This document shows, in pieces, positions 4,715-5,337 of a stretch of 5,337 bases of DNA. The position numbers and the translations under genes were made by a program. The notes below the pieces were generated by a model. That model was not told the DNA's origin and did no database searches. It saw only the letters and a program-made list of their open reading frames with translations. Within the stretch, counting starts at the first letter, position 1; every line of letters begins with the position of its first letter. Source of the stretch: Planctomycetota bacterium (GTDB taxonomy: Bacteria; Planctomycetota; Phycisphaerae; WQYP01); assembly GCA_021828925.1 (NCBI GenBank), contig JAJZCT010000273.1:1-5337 (forward strand). Direction: 5' to 3'.

Positions 4715-5337
4715 TTATTTTGAAAATAGTCCGTGATCGGCTACGGGCATGATGTTGGGGGCTTCGTGGGTGGGGGTTGCGAGGTGGGTTTCCGGGGGTG
4801 CCAGTGGAGATTCGGACGATGCCGGAATTCTCGGAACCACGGATGATGCTGCAGCGGTTTTTCCGCCCTGCTGATACACCATGCCCATTTTAAATGCGAT
4901 TACCACGAGCCAGACAAACAAAACCATGTAAATGCCCAAGGCCAGGCTCGTAGGAATAAGGACAATAACCAGGCCGAAGCTCACAAACATGGCGGTCAGA
5001 CCATAACTGGTCAAGGCCGCCTGTTTAACGGACAGGCCGCGCTTCAACAGGAAGTGATGGAAATGGCCGGAGTCGGGCGAAAATACCGGGCGATGGTTGA
5101 GTTTTCGGCGCACGATGGCCAGGAAGGTATCTAAAATAGGCAGGCCAAAAATCACCAGCGATCCAAGGAACCAGCGGAATATGCCGTCATTTCCGAACAT
5201 GATGATCATAGCCCCGCACACGTACCCCAGGAACATGCTGCCGGTATCACCCATAAAAATACTTGCCGGGTTGAAATTATAGGGCAGGAAACCCAGCACC
5301 GCCCCCAGCAGGGCCAACATGCTGGTTTTCCCGTTGG
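4715..5337 (-). CDS. WecA/TagO-type polyprenyl-phosphate GlcNAc-1-phosphate transferase, 3' part
   Basis: Family 4 polyprenyl-phosphate sugar-1-phosphate transferases move GlcNAc-1-phosphate (or a related sugar) from a UDP-sugar to undecaprenyl phosphate in the inner membrane. This is the first step of O-antigen, enterobacterial common antigen or teichoic-acid type glycans. The frame runs off the right edge, so the N-terminal part is missing; residues are counted from the Met at 5320, which is internal. Diagnostic features are GFLPYNFNPASIFMGDTGSMFLG (residues 10-32, with the conserved MGD-x-GS motif), the membrane segment FGLPILDTFLAIVRR (58-72) and FSPDSGHFHHFLLKRGLS (80-97, with the H-x-HH motif). 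Further hydrophobic segments lie at about 102-122 and 124-143. The FSPD-x-GH-x-HH form points to the WecA/TagO branch and away from MraY. The last 50 or so residues are a Pro/Ala/Ser-rich polar tail without family resemblance. The exact sugar cannot be told, so I give no symbol. The stop is TAA at 4715-4717; nothing indicates an operon with hemL beyond the shared strand. Confidence 0.9.
   Translation of the reverse strand, partial: NGKTSMLALLGAVLGFLPYNFNPASIFMGDTGSMFLGYVCGAMIIMFGNDGIFRWFLGSLVIFGLPILDTFLAIVRRKLNHRPVFSPDSGHFHHFLLKRGLSVKQAALTSYGLTAMFVSFGLVIVLIPTSLALGIYMVLFVWLVVIAFKMGMVYQQGGKTAAASSVVPRIPASSESPLAPPETHLATPTHEAPNIMPVADHGLFSK

Overview
The window looks like chromosomal DNA from a Gram-negative-type bacterium with moderate G+C. 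Two ordinary housekeeping genes lie at the right, and a worn accessory stretch lies at the left. No taxonomic marker is present. The short-period tandem repeats around 4517-4703, the dispersed repeat tips and the secreted orphan protein remind me of environmental PVC-group genomes (Lentisphaerota, Kiritimatiellota, Verrucomicrobiota). This is an impression, not a demonstrated placement.

Left part (1-1062). A plus-strand gene fragment resembling the DUF6880/SWIM-associated family enters from outside the window and stops making sense at about 267. A minus-strand gene (start 1062) has lost its reading frame near 800 and its 3' end at about 605. Between the two breakpoints is a non-coding block of about 337 bp (268-604). 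It is bounded by a perfect 14-bp inverted repeat and contains a second, imperfect 32-bp inverted repeat pair (398-429 and 528-558). Both broken genes take their stop codons from this block, which I read as a MITE-like or decayed insertion element.

Middle part (1063-3125). A complete 406-residue secreted protein of unknown function is encoded on the minus strand (2395-1175), with a signal peptide, a good ribosome-binding site and a convincing sigma-70-type promoter. Divergent from it is the N-terminal third of an ISAzo13-family transposase (2606-about 2971), which breaks off abruptly. The next 150 bp hold nothing I can identify.

Right part (3126-5337). An intact hemL (glutamate-1-semialdehyde aminomutase, tetrapyrrole synthesis) and the 3' part of a WecA/TagO-type polyprenyl-phosphate GlcNAc-1-phosphate transferase (cell-envelope glycan synthesis) both lie on the minus strand. 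The 266-bp gap between them holds another copy of the dispersed repeat tip, a palindrome, a GC-rich hairpin and three short tandem-repeat tracts (periods 7, 7 and about 9 bp). The two enzymes have no direct pathway link. I see no coherent new multi-gene system; the most unusual item is the nested inverted-repeat block and its tip recurring upstream of hemL.
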